Positions 52,217-60,783 of a DNA stretch of 64,000 nucleotides are shown piece by piece. The DNA is taken from the NCBI RefSeq assembly GCF_016591975.1, contig NZ_AP024169.1:3883001-3947000 (forward strand), given 5' to 3'. Both the position numbers and the translations under genes were made by a program. Numbering within the stretch: position 1 is the stretch's first letter; each line of letters starts with the position of its first letter. The DNA is from Anaeromicropila herbilytica (lineage in GTDB: Bacteria; Bacillota; Clostridia; Lachnospirales; Lachnospiraceae). Below the pieces are notes generated by a model. It searched no databases and was not told where the DNA came from. It saw only the letters and a program-made list of their open reading frames with translations.

Positions 52217-52936
52217 TTATAAAAAGAATTTGATTAAAGATGGTACTATAGGAAGCATTGAAGCAATTATAACTCCCCAAAAGATCTGTGTTCTTATCCC
52301 CTTTAATTCATTATACTTTTCAATTTCATGTCCCCAATAAAATATTAAAGGAGGAAATAATGCATCTCTAATTCTAGAACAGAAATATGATACCCCTAAG
52401 ATAATCGCTGTTCCTATAAAAGTTACATTGACATATTCAGAAATCGACATATTGTCTTTAGTACTATTATGATTTGCTAATGTTATTAAATTTGCCAAAA
52501 CAATCAAAAAAGTCAGGAAAATCAAAAAATATACAATTGATATTTTAGAAAATAATGTACAATACCAAGGCTGTTTATACTTTTTTATCTCCTCTAGCAA
52601 TTTATTTTCTATTATAATACTATCATCATAATTTTTAATACTGTAATTACCTAAGACTGTAGAACTGTAACTATGTATAGATAAACCATTAAGATCAAAA
52701 TCTATACTAAAGTTAGCTAATGAATACATACGCAAATTTTTTATTTTACGCTTACCGTAATTATCATAACTTACTAATTCTTCTAAAGAATCATAATCAA
52801 TGATATCACCATTCCGCAATGTAGTATTATAACAAATATTATCATAGTACTTGCTTAAAATTCGATCCATATTTTGAAGTAATTCTTTATTAACAATAAG
52901 AGCATTTTTATATTTAATTCTTCCTTTAATTAACAT
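52217..52936 (-). CDS. Membrane protein paired with the DUF4062 gene
   Basis: 239 residues. A soluble N-terminal half (~1-125) is followed by membrane segments near residues 130-150 (ISIVYFLIFLTFLIVLANLITLA), 165-185 (VTFIGTAIILGVSYF) and 220-238 (IFWGVIIASMLPIVPSLIKFF). No family recognised. The arrangement (cytoplasmic domain plus membrane helices next to a TIR-like protein) resembles sensor-effector pairs in which the membrane protein is the effector, but no homology supports that here. It is transcribed first. Confidence 0.65.
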   Translation of the reverse strand: MLIKGRIKYKNALIVNKELLQNMDRILSKYYDNICYNTTLRNGDIIDYDSLEELVSYDNYGKRKIKNLRMYSLANFSIDFDLNGLSIHSYSSTVLGNYSIKNYDDSIIIENKLLEEIKKYKQPWYCTLFSKISIVYFLIFLTFLIVLANLITLANHNSTKDNMSISEYVNVTFIGTAIILGVSYFCSRIRDALFPPLIFYWGHEIEKYNELKGIRTQIFWGVIIASMLPIVPSLIKFFL

Positions 52937-53162
52937 ACTAATTCCTTTATATTATTTTTAACTATTATATAACATCTTCTCCAACTTTTAAATATTAATT
53001 TGTCAATGTTCTCTATTTTATACCAATTATCTACCAAAACTATTATATTATTGAATACAATCCTTAAATCACCTAATAGTTGATTCCTTCTGTCTAATTC
53101 ATCAACTATTGCTTATACTAACAAATTTCCAAATAATTAAAACTCTTTTTTCATATCTTGAT

Positions 53163-53510
53163 TCATTGCCATGATATCACCCTAATATTATTACAATGTC
53201 CCCACCTATTTTCCATGTAGTAGATTTTATTTAGTACAAGATTAGCATTTGTTCTATCTTTACCCTTTCCAGAACATAGCATATAAACTAGTTCTGAGAT
53301 GTCTCCATTATATTTTCTTTTAACTGTGCCATATCATCAATTAGCATAGGAAAGTTGTTTAAAAAGTCCAATCTTAATTATAGAGTTGTTACAGTTGATT
53401 TTGGATCCGTAACATAATCATTACCACCAGGATAAGCCCATACAGAAGTAGCTAACATAATTGCTTCTGTTTTACTTTTCTTCCCCGGCTCTGTATTTAC
53501 AACCTTGGAA
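53163..53510 (-). pseudogene. Decayed coding fragments
   Basis: Two open stretches without starts: 53163-53312 (GTVKRKYNGDISELVYMLCSGKGKDRTNANLVLNK...) and about 53383-53510 (NTEPGKKSKTEAIMLATSVWAYPGGNDYVTDPKST...). Stops and frame changes interrupt the surroundings. They look like relics of at least two genes, perhaps of phage origin, but I cannot name the families. The rest of 52937-53660 shows no intact gene. Confidence 0.4.
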
Positions 53511-53666
53511 CTTTAAAATCGGCTGATAGCATGCGTAAATCTCTCAACCAAATAGATTAAAGGTTCCAATTCCATTTTTATTAGCATCCAATTGCGACAC
53601 TTCATTTCAATATGATGTTCGTAACTTATAATGTTATTTACTGAACTTTCAAATATTAAAAACATA

Positions 53667-53755
53667 AAACCGTTCCTACTGCAAATAGGAACGGTTAACA
53701 CAAAAAGCACGAAGGAACGCATGGATAAAACCCATGCATTTTCCTCATGCTTTTT
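53667..53755. terminator. Two hairpins, probably the native terminator of the GGGtGRT gene
   Basis: Stem AACCGTTCCTA/ATAGGAACGGTT (53667-53697) and a larger imperfect stem AAAAGCA.../...TGCTTTTTT (53702-53755) lie just outside the left attachment repeat. Before prophage integration they would have followed the GGGtGRT stop codon by about 60 bases. Now the prophage separates them. Confidence 0.65.
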
Positions 53756-53810
53756 TATTCAAAATTATTTTTTAATGACCAAATTTAATCCACACTTGGC
53801 CAGATTTAGT

Positions 53811-53858
53811 TTTATCAGTATTCCTTAGAATTTACCAGCGTCAGCTGCTTCTTGGATA
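53811..53858. repeat. Attachment-site duplicate, distal end
   Basis: Matches 63553-63600 with a single mismatch; 40 bases (53819-53858) are identical. On the minus strand it reads IQEAADAGKF-stop, the last ten codons of the GGGtGRT gene, detached from any gene body. Confidence 0.85.
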
Positions 53859-54000
53859 GAGGCAGTAATACCTAAAAAATCAAGGGTTTTAGAATAAAAT
53901 ATACAGATAATGTACAAATAAATAAAAATTAATCATTTTTAATAAATACTTGTTTGCTAAAATGGCAAGATGCAATTTTTATTTAGTACTATATAAAATT

Positions 54001-55047
54001 TTATTCATTATAGTCCTTAACTTCAAAACTATAAATTTTATCAAATTGTAGATATTCATATCGACTATTAAATGGTTTTACATTGCTTCTTTTAATCATA
54101 CGATAATAGGATTTACCAATACCGTCAGAACGGTTATCGTACCATGTAATGAAATTATTTAATTCATCTGCTGTTAAATCATATTCCTTAATTGTATTAT
54201 TTGTCATAACAACTTCTAGAATTGCCTTATTACCAGTTATTGTTTCAGTTGGTATAGTAGTAGAATATGGATATGGAGTTGTTGGTGGGTTAAAATTTTT
54301 GGTATATAAAGCTGCACCTTTGACTATTCTTAATTCATCAAAATATCCTTGCGCTTTATAATTTTCTCCTAATTCACCCATACCTCCTATAACCGTACCA
54401 TAATCAGTATTGGGCGTGCAATTGATTTCGCCTGCAACTGTAATTTCTGTATCTTTAACACCATTTATAAATGTTCTCCATACATTTCCCTCCCTTGCTA
54501 CTGCTATATGATTCCATTGATTAAGATTTAGAGATTTATGACCAATACCATTTCCTCCTGGATCGGAAGAAATTAGATTCCAACTTTTTTCATCATTGCC
54601 TGCCCAAATATTTATATTACGAGTACCTTGATAATTATAATCTATCGCAAAATTTGTTGCACCCATATACAATAAGGCATTTCGTGTTTCATTTGTTGGA
54701 TAATACCAAAAGTCTATTGTAAAATCATCAGCTCCAAAATCTAATTCAGAACTTTTTTGAATTCTTAATATTGAAGAACTTGACGAGTCAAAATACGCGC
54801 TAGCACCTCCAAACTTATTTTGATCAGTACTAATTTTAGCATTACCCGTATATATAACATTTTTTCCAGTTTCATCTTTAAATGAGGTGCTACCATTTTC
54901 ACCATCCATATGCATAAGTAATACAGTCTTTCCATTATCCTTAGCAGATGCATCTGCCGCTTTTACCCTTGCTTCGTTACTGATACTTAACCCCAAAATC
55001 ATACTAAACATCAAAATAAAACAAGTAACTTTCCTTAAACCTTTCAT
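54001..55047 (-). CDS. Secreted LamG-domain protein with shared C-terminal domain
   Basis: 348 residues. Signal peptide (~1-32, CFILMFSMILGLSISNEARVKAA). A LamG/concanavalin-like domain (~42-258: LLMHMDGENGSTSFKDETGK, DDFTIDFWYYP, QWNHIAVAREGNVWRTFINGV, GYFDELRIVKGAALY) would bind carbohydrate. The last ~75 residues (ILEVVMTNNTIKEYDLTADELNNFITWYDNRSDG...YEYLQFDKIYSFEVKDYN) form a domain shared with the next two genes and seen at the end of some clostridial phage appendage proteins. It lies downstream of an endolysin fragment. Confidence 0.82.
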   Translation of the reverse strand: MKGLRKVTCFILMFSMILGLSISNEARVKAADASAKDNGKTVLLMHMDGENGSTSFKDETGKNVIYTGNAKISTDQNKFGGASAYFDSSSSSILRIQKSSELDFGADDFTIDFWYYPTNETRNALLYMGATNFAIDYNYQGTRNINIWAGNDEKSWNLISSDPGGNGIGHKSLNLNQWNHIAVAREGNVWRTFINGVKDTEITVAGEINCTPNTDYGTVIGGMGELGENYKAQGYFDELRIVKGAALYTKNFNPPTTPYPYSTTIPTETITGNKAILEVVMTNNTIKEYDLTADELNNFITWYDNRSDGIGKSYYRMIKRSNVKPFNSRYEYLQFDKIYSFEVKDYNE

Positions 55048-55187
55048 AAGCTCTCTCCTTTGTCTTTTATTTACCTCATTCTACAACCTTCTCCTAAAAT
55101 TTATAAGACTTATATTTCCATGGTAGAAATTGTATGATTAAAGGTTCGACATAAAATTACATCAAAAACGTTTCATCTATATGTAAG

Positions 55188-55295
55188 TTACAAAATCTTT
55201 TTAAGAAAATCAGCTTGACTGGTACCAGAATTACAAGCACAGTCATATATCGTGTGTCCTTTCTTCTCTAGTAAAGAAATAACTTCTTTTACAAT
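55188..55295 (-). pseudogene. Endolysin gene fragment 1
   Basis: Encodes 35 residues (IVKEVISLLEKKGHTIYDCACNSGTSQADFLKKIL) corresponding to roughly residues 33-67 of the intact amidase at 30755. Both ends of the gene are missing. It is identical or nearly so to fragment 2 at 56632. Confidence 0.85.
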
Positions 55296-55319
55296 TTCTT
55301 AAAATTACGTATTAAAATA

Positions 55320-55343
55320 CCCCATGGATTACTCCATGAGGCT
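55320..55343 (-). terminator. Terminator of the SPRY-FN3 gene
   Basis: Stem CCTCATGG/CCATGGGG followed by TATTTTAAT on the minus strand, directly after the stop codon. The same hairpin recurs at 56764 and 59137. Confidence 0.7.
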
Positions 55344-55348
55344 GTAGT

Positions 55349-56458
55349 CTACTTATCGTTATAGTCTTTTACTTCAAAACTGTAAATTTTATCAAATTGT
55401 AGATATTCATATCGACTATTAAATGGTTTTACATTGCTTCTTTTAATTATACGATAATAGGATTTACCAGCACCGTCAGATCGGTTGTCGTACCATGTAA
55501 GGAATTTGTCTATTTCATCCATGGTTAAATCATATTCTTTAATTGTACCATTAGTCATTGTTATTTCAAGTATAGCCTTGTTACCAGTATAAACGATATT
55601 ACTCTTTGGAGTCACGGATACTTCATTAGAATTCATAGCCTCTGCACCATTTGCTACAGCTCTTACAATATAATAATATGTCGAATCATTTTTTACTGAA
55701 CTATCAGTGTATGTTGTGGAAGTAATCGGATTTGCATTTAATGGAGTAGTATATGGTCCACCTGATTTATCTGATCTATAGATATTATAGCCAGTTGCTC
55801 CAGCGATAGAGTTCCATTTTAGATTTACTTGATTATCTCCTGCGTCTGCTACTAATTTTATTGGTTCTGACAGTGAATAAGGTAGATAACCGCTTGGTAT
55901 TTTATTTGCATATTTAAACGCTGTAGCTCCGAAATTAAAACGTACATCAAAATTAGGAAAATTTATTGATAAAAATGGTCTGAATGTGTGTCCAAATGTT
56001 TCTTTATTTACTGTTATAACTCCTTCCGATACTCCATTTTTAGTAAATTCTATTTTACCATTATCTGTATCTAATAGGATACCCATTACATCACCTTTTG
56101 CAAATGATGATCCATATGACTTAGATTGCCCACTAAATATCATACCACCATTACTCATTATAGCAATCCACTGACCGCCTATTTCTGTATTAATTCCAAA
56201 AGCTGATGGATTACCTAACATCTCAACTTCCCAATACCACTTTCCAGAGCTTACGCTAGTATTTACATTAGCGTAACCACTATTAGTAGTTACATCTGAA
56301 TCACCAGTAAATCGTAGATTATTTTCGGATAAATACTTTGCGCATGAACTAGGGGAAACAAGAGAAGGATCTATATATACTCCACCACTATTTGTATCTT
56401 CTGCTCTGGCCTCCGTACCATAAACCATACTAATTCCAAGTATTAAAGTTAATACCAT
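55349..56458 (-). CDS. Secreted SPRY-FN3 protein, start probably frameshifted
   Basis: 369 residues from the first in-frame ATG. A SPRY domain (~35-190: NNLRFTGDSDVTTNSGY, GKWYWEVEMLGNPSAFGIN, KGDVMGILLDTDNGKIEFTKNG) precedes one FN3 domain (~200-285) and the shared ~75-residue C-terminal domain. The better start is the ATG at 56490, with GGAGAGG upstream, but its frame closes after ATG AAA AAA TAA. One extra A in that run would give MKKISKIFSFIMVLTLILG, a perfect signal peptide. Thus the gene is either broken or slippage-controlled. It follows endolysin fragment 2. Confidence 0.75.
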   Translation of the reverse strand: MVLTLILGISMVYGTEARAEDTNSGGVYIDPSLVSPSSCAKYLSENNLRFTGDSDVTTNSGYANVNTSVSSGKWYWEVEMLGNPSAFGINTEIGGQWIAIMSNGGMIFSGQSKSYGSSFAKGDVMGILLDTDNGKIEFTKNGVSEGVITVNKETFGHTFRPFLSINFPNFDVRFNFGATAFKYANKIPSGYLPYSLSEPIKLVADAGDNQVNLKWNSIAGATGYNIYRSDKSGGPYTTPLNANPITSTTYTDSSVKNDSTYYYIVRAVANGAEAMNSNEVSVTPKSNIVYTGNKAILEITMTNGTIKEYDLTMDEIDKFLTWYDNRSDGAGKSYYRIIKRSNVKPFNSRYEYLQFDKIYSFEVKDYNDK

Positions 56459-56631
56459 AATAAAACTAAAAATTTTACTTATTTTTTCATAAAGCCTCTC
56501 CTTTTATCATTTATTTACCTTATTCTACAACCTTCTCCTAAAATTTATAAGACTTATATTTCCATGGTAGAAATTGTATGATTAAAGGTTCGACATAAAA
56601 TTACATCAAAAACGTTTCATCTATATGTAAG

Positions 56632-56739
56632 TTACAAAATCTTTTTAAGAAAATCAGCTTGACTGGTACCAGAATTACAAGCACAGTCATATATCGTGTG
56701 TCCTTTCTTCTCTAGTAAAGAAATAACTTCTTTTACAAT
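56632..56739 (-). pseudogene. Endolysin gene fragment 2
   Basis: Same 35-residue piece of the amidase as the fragment at 55188, 1444 bases away, with the same ends. Shared boundaries show both arose by duplication of one already truncated fragment. Confidence 0.85.
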
Positions 56740-56763
56740 TTCTTAAAATTACGTATTAAAATA

Positions 56764-56787
56764 CCCCATGGATTACTCCATGAGGCT
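56764..56787 (-). terminator. Terminator of the FN3 protein gene
   Basis: Copy of the CCTCATGG/CCATGGGG hairpin with a T-rich tail, immediately after the stop codon of the 56793 gene. Confidence 0.7.
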
Positions 56788-56792
56788 GTAGT

Positions 56793-57809
56793 CTACTTAT
56801 CGTTATATTCTTTTACTTCAAAACTGTATATCTTATCAAATTGTAGATATTCATATCGACTGTTGAAAGGTTTTACATTACTTCTTTTAATTATACGATA
56901 ATAGGATTTACCAACACCGTCAGAACGATTGTCGTACCATGTAAGGAATTTGTCAATTTCATTCATGGTTAAATCATATTCTTTAATTGTACCGTTAGTC
57001 ATTGTGATTTCAAGTATAGCCTTGTTACCTGTATAAACAGATTCACTCTTAGGAGTAGCACATACTTCATTTGAATTAGAACTTTCAATTCCATTCATAA
57101 CGGCTCTAACAATATAATAATATGTTGAAACATTTTTTGCTGAACTATCAGTGTAAGTTGTAGAAGTAATCGGATTTGTATTTAATGGTGCAGTATATGG
57201 TCCACCTGATTTATCTGATCTATAGACATTATAACCAGTTACTCTATCATCAAAAGTATTCCAAGACAATTCTACTTCCTTTTCTCCTGATGTTGCCTTT
57301 AGTTCAAATGGATTAATTAAGTATCCTGTATCATCAACATCAATAGCATCAATCTGTATATCTTTATTATCTATCAAACTAACAACTTCTACAGAATGAT
57401 ATCCTAAACCTAAATCCAATTGTTCAAATTTTTGTTTACATCTTTCAATATCTGTGCTAAATGAATTATATGTGAATATTTTACTATCAATTTTTACTGC
57501 TACATTTGTTGATTGAGAACTAGCTGTTCCAACAATTAATCTAAGTTTTGTACCATAAAATTTAAATTTATAACCAGAATTGACTGAATTAGCATAATGA
57601 GCAGTACTATTATAGTTTCCTACTACATTATCCGTTTTCCAATTACCATAATATACAATATTTGAATTATTATCATCATATCTCTGCCATCCCGTTTCTG
57701 AATCAGTTAATGAATTTTCTCCTATTGCTGCCAAACTAACAGATGAAAATGATGTTATTGCAATAGCGCATATTACTATAAATGTTGTTAATCTTTTTAT
57801 TATTTTCAT
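56793..57809 (-). CDS. Secreted carbohydrate-binding/FN3 protein with shared C-terminal domain
   Basis: 338 residues. Signal peptide (~1-28, LTTFIVICAIAITSFSSVSLAA). The N-terminal beta-sandwich (~35-165: TGWQRYDDNNSNIVYYGNWK, GYKFKFYGTKLRLIVG, LDLGLGYHSVEVVSL) is of the galactose-binding-like type found in clostridial and phage surface proteins. An FN3 domain (~170-255) is nearly identical to that of the SPRY protein, and the shared C-terminal domain follows. It starts about 110 bases after the frameshifted endolysin. Confidence 0.8.
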   Translation of the reverse strand: MKIIKRLTTFIVICAIAITSFSSVSLAAIGENSLTDSETGWQRYDDNNSNIVYYGNWKTDNVVGNYNSTAHYANSVNSGYKFKFYGTKLRLIVGTASSQSTNVAVKIDSKIFTYNSFSTDIERCKQKFEQLDLGLGYHSVEVVSLIDNKDIQIDAIDVDDTGYLINPFELKATSGEKEVELSWNTFDDRVTGYNVYRSDKSGGPYTAPLNTNPITSTTYTDSSAKNVSTYYYIVRAVMNGIESSNSNEVCATPKSESVYTGNKAILEITMTNGTIKEYDLTMNEIDKFLTWYDNRSDGVGKSYYRIIKRSNVKPFNSRYEYLQFDKIYSFEVKEYNDK

Positions 57810-57917
57810 TTTTTTACCTTTTATTCTATATTTTTTTACAATATTACACTAATTTCCTCGTTTTTTGTAGTCTGTATTTCCAGAAAATTAATATATATAA
57901 TAAAAGTTTAGATTTTT

Positions 57918-58453
57918 TTAAGACGATATTCCATTTACTATTGCTTTCGCCATATATCTATAATCATAAAGTTTTACATCATCTTTATCATCTACAAAGC
58001 AGCACTCAATAAGCATAGCAGGAGCCTTAGATTTTCTTAAAAAATATAATTTATTTTCTACCTTTACTCCCCTATTCATAAATCCTAATTTTAAAAAGAT
58101 CTTGTAACATTAGTTGCATATTTAACAGCTTTTGAACTATCAGAATATACTAGAACTTCACACCCTGCAATTTTTCCATCGCCTTTTAAATCATTACGGC
58201 CAGCATTGAAATGTACTGAAATATCTAATTCAACTTTATGTAAATTACTTTTAGAAACTACTTTTTTTAGAACATCTGCTTGGCTTGTCCCATTATTACA
58301 AGTACACTCATATACCGTATGTCCTTTCTTCTCTAGTAAAGAAATAACTTCTTTTACTACCTTTCTAGCTTCGGTGGATTCTTTTATTAAACCTACAGCT
58401 CCACAAGCTACTTTACCATCTGGATTATGTCCTGCATGTATATTTATTCTCAT
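57918..58453 (-). pseudogene. Endolysin gene with a single-base frameshift
   Basis: Residues 1-117 read as an intact amidase (HAGHNPDG, ESTEARK, SVHFNAGRND). Translation then stops at NVTRSF. The remaining half continues in another frame (KLGFMNRGVKVENKLYFLRKSKAPAMLIECCFVDDKDD...). Restoring one base near 58093 (ACAAGATC to ACAAAGATC) rejoins the frames. It directly follows the mutated holin. Confidence 0.88.
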
Positions 58454-58454
58454 A

Positions 58455-58889
58455 TTATTTTACCTCGCTTTCTTTAGCTGACATTTCATTAGTCATTTCA
58501 TTTGAAAATTGTTCCAATTTGGTCTTTACTTTCTTAGGCATTGGCAATCCACACAACATTGCATTTTTCATACATGAGATAGCTTCATATAGGACAAATA
58601 AAACACAGAAAAATTCGCATAGTCCTATATGATCAATTTTAAGATACTCCAGTAGTGACTCTGGAACTAAAAACAACGCATTGAAACTAAATATCATATC
58701 AATTATTGCTAGGATAATAATGCATGATAACATTGCTACTTTTCTAATAGCACCATTAATTCCAATGTTTGAATTAAACTTTCTTTCCTTTATTGCTCTT
58801 TATACACCTAGAATAGTATCTAAGAAAATAAAGATTACTACGATTAAGATAAATTTGTTTGCTGCTAAAGTTGTGATAAATTGGTTCAT
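58455..58889 (-). pseudogene. Holin gene with a premature stop
   Basis: From ATG at 58889 the frame reads MNQFITTLAANKFILIVVIF..., then a TAA at 58800-58802 replaces the Leu of LGVLRAIKERK present in the intact holin at 31414. The frame is otherwise open to 58455 and matches the intact holin throughout. A shorter product could start at an internal ATG at 58733 but would lack the first membrane segment. Confidence 0.88.
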
Positions 58890-59058
58890 TTTGAATTCCT
58901 TCTTTCATTTATTTTATGTATTAAAAAAGCACCTAAATGGATGCCTAGATTATTAGAATAATATTTTTAATATTGAAATTTTTGCCATAATTTGTTATTA
59001 TATAGGTGCAATATGTTACTTATCGGATGAAATAACACCACTCCGCTACGTACACTAA

Positions 59059-59082
59059 GAGCCTTAGCTTATGCTAGGGCTC
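59059..59082 (+). terminator. Terminator-like hairpin
   Basis: Stem GAGCCTTAGC/GCTAGGGCTC (one G-T pair) with a 4-base loop followed by CCCTTTTAT on the plus strand. No plus-strand gene ends here, so it may be a relic or part of a minus-strand leader. Confidence 0.45.
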
Positions 59083-59136
59083 CCCTTTTATATCACTCAT
59101 TTTAATTCACAATTTCTTAAGATTATGTATTAAAAA

Positions 59137-59159
59137 GCCCCATGGTTACTCCATGAGGC
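59137..59159 (-). terminator. Terminator of the LamG-Ig protein gene
   Basis: Stem GCCTCATGG/CCATGGGGC followed by TTTTTAAT on the minus strand. The third copy of this hairpin and the best of them. Confidence 0.8.
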
Positions 59160-59169
59160 TGTAGTTTTA

Positions 59170-60372
59170 TTATTCTCTTACTCTTACATATATCTGTCCA
59201 ATAACATTTCCGGAACTATCTGTAGCTGTCATTAAAGCTAAACCTTTACCTACTGCTGTAACTTTTCCTTTAACAGAAATAGTCGCAACTGTTGGATCCA
59301 TAGAAGTCCATGTAACTGGTATTGTGTTTGTATAATCATCTATGGTTAACCTGCAAGACTTACCCACTTTGAGATCTACTGCAAGACGGTAATCGTCTGC
59401 ATCATCCACAACCAGTACATTAACTGAATCTGAATATGTGCCATCAGCACTTTTAGCTGTAATTACCGTATTACCTTTTTTTATTGCTGTTACAGCACCA
59501 TTGCTATCAACGGTAGCTACAGATGGATCAGAAGATGTCCACTCAAGTTTTGTATTTTCACTTAGATCATCATCTACACTTAGTTGTAGTACTTCTTTTG
59601 GCTCCAAGACCACTTTCAATTTATTGGTTGTAGAACTATATTGATAAGGTTCAGTAGGTGGAGTAAAATCTGTAGTATAAAGAGCTTTTCCTTTTATTAG
59701 CCTTAACTCATCTATATACCCTTTAAAATCAACAGTATTCTTATGCCAGTCATCTACTCCTATTGGTCCAATTGACGCTGCTCCTTGTGTATATGATTTT
59801 GTAATTGTTTTTGTACCAATTAATTTACCATTTATGAACATATAACATGTAGATCCGCTTCTTGTTATAGCAAAATGAAACCATTGATTTAATAATGGAG
59901 TATTAGTACATGACATGTCTAAATCCGTATATGGAGTCCATGCCCCATTAAATTTAAAACCATCTTTAAATAATAGAACAGATAATTCCCCAGTAGTATC
60001 ACCTGAATAAATAACATAATATTCTTTGGGAAGCTCAGTTAAATAAAGCCAACATTCCCAAGTGAAATCCCCATCTAGTGCAAAATCTGGAGAAGATTCT
60101 ACAGTTAGATAGTCACTGTTACCATCAAGATATAAGCTAGTTCCCCCAAATTTACTTTGCTCATTGCTAATTTTAGCATCTCCGTATGCTTTAACATTTT
60201 TTCCAGTTTCATCTTTAAATGTAGTACTATTATTACTACCATCCATATGCATTAGAAGAGACATTATTTCATCTGTTTTTGTACCTGTCTTATCCGCAGC
60301 ACTTACGCTCGTAAATCCAAACGCGCTCAATAACAGTAAAGCACTTAATAAAATTCCAATTCGTTTTTTCAT
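59170..60372 (-). CDS. Secreted LamG protein with two Ig-like (BIG2) domains
   Basis: 400 residues. Signal peptide (~1-25, GILLSALLLLSAFGFTSVSAA). LamG domain (~38-245) closely related to that of the 54001 protein (LLMHMDGSNNSTTFKDETGKNV, FTWECWLYL, GYIDELRLIKGKALYTTDFTPPTEPYQY). Two BIG2 domains replace the shared C-terminal domain (~255-325: WTSSDPSVATVDSNGAVTAIKKGNTVITAKS; ~330-400: WTSMDPTVATISVKGKVTAVGKG). Probably a surface or shed lectin-like adhesin. It follows the C-terminal remnant of another endolysin. Confidence 0.85.
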   Translation of the reverse strand: MKKRIGILLSALLLLSAFGFTSVSAADKTGTKTDEIMSLLMHMDGSNNSTTFKDETGKNVKAYGDAKISNEQSKFGGTSLYLDGNSDYLTVESSPDFALDGDFTWECWLYLTELPKEYYVIYSGDTTGELSVLLFKDGFKFNGAWTPYTDLDMSCTNTPLLNQWFHFAITRSGSTCYMFINGKLIGTKTITKSYTQGAASIGPIGVDDWHKNTVDFKGYIDELRLIKGKALYTTDFTPPTEPYQYSSTTNKLKVVLEPKEVLQLSVDDDLSENTKLEWTSSDPSVATVDSNGAVTAIKKGNTVITAKSADGTYSDSVNVLVVDDADDYRLAVDLKVGKSCRLTIDDYTNTIPVTWTSMDPTVATISVKGKVTAVGKGLALMTATDSSGNVIGQIYVRVRE

Positions 60373-60483
60373 TATTTTACCTCTTATTCTTTATTTTTCT
60401 ACAATTTTACACTAATTGCCTTAATTTTTGCAGTCTATTTTTCAATAAAATTAATAAGTATAATTATAGGTTTAAGCTTTTTT

Positions 60484-60603
60484 AGGGCAGAATCATTTTA
60501 CAACAGCTTTAGCCATTGATTTGTAGTTATATCACTTTATGTCGTTTAATCATCTACAGAGCAGCACTCATTAAATATAGCTGGAGCAATGGATTTTCTC
60601 ATT
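60484..60603 (-). pseudogene. Endolysin C-terminal remnant
   Basis: Reads RKSIAPAIFNECCSVDD, then NDIK and YNYKSMAKAVVK in other frames with stops, matching the amidase C-terminus (ILIECCFVDD...MAKAI). Joined at its upstream side directly to the portal remnant. Confidence 0.8.
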
Positions 60604-60783
60604 ATTTTATCACCTAAACTCTCGTCGCTTTCCTCATACACTCGAAATACAGCTATTAGCTTTTTTCTTTAGACTCTTGGACCATATCGGAATAATCTGC
60701 TTACTATCAACAACCGCCCACTCTAATCCATCCTCTGATTCCCAATAATGTACCCACCCAATGGAACTACTCGAACATTTATA
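60603..60783 (-). pseudogene. Portal protein remnant (SPP1-like)
   Basis: Pieces SSIGWVHYWESEDGLEWAVVDSKQIIPIWSKS and, one frame over, KLIAVFRVYEESDESLGDKIM match the central part of SPP1-type portal proteins (Asp-x-x-x-Ile-Ile-Pro-Ile-Trp followed by a hydrophobic strand and RVYE). Both ends are missing. Confidence 0.7.

Larger units (their letters stand above)
55074..56824 (-). repeat. Tandem duplication with a 1444-base period
   Basis: The segment of about 300 bases from 55074 (leader, endolysin fragment, terminator, start of the next C-terminal domain) recurs from 56518 with only a few changes. The C-terminal domain coding parts that follow are also nearly identical, while the N-terminal coding parts between them differ completely. 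Confidence 0.8.

Noticed and set aside
53513..53722. 69-codon minus-strand ORF
   Set aside because: It overlaps the terminator hairpins and shows no family features.
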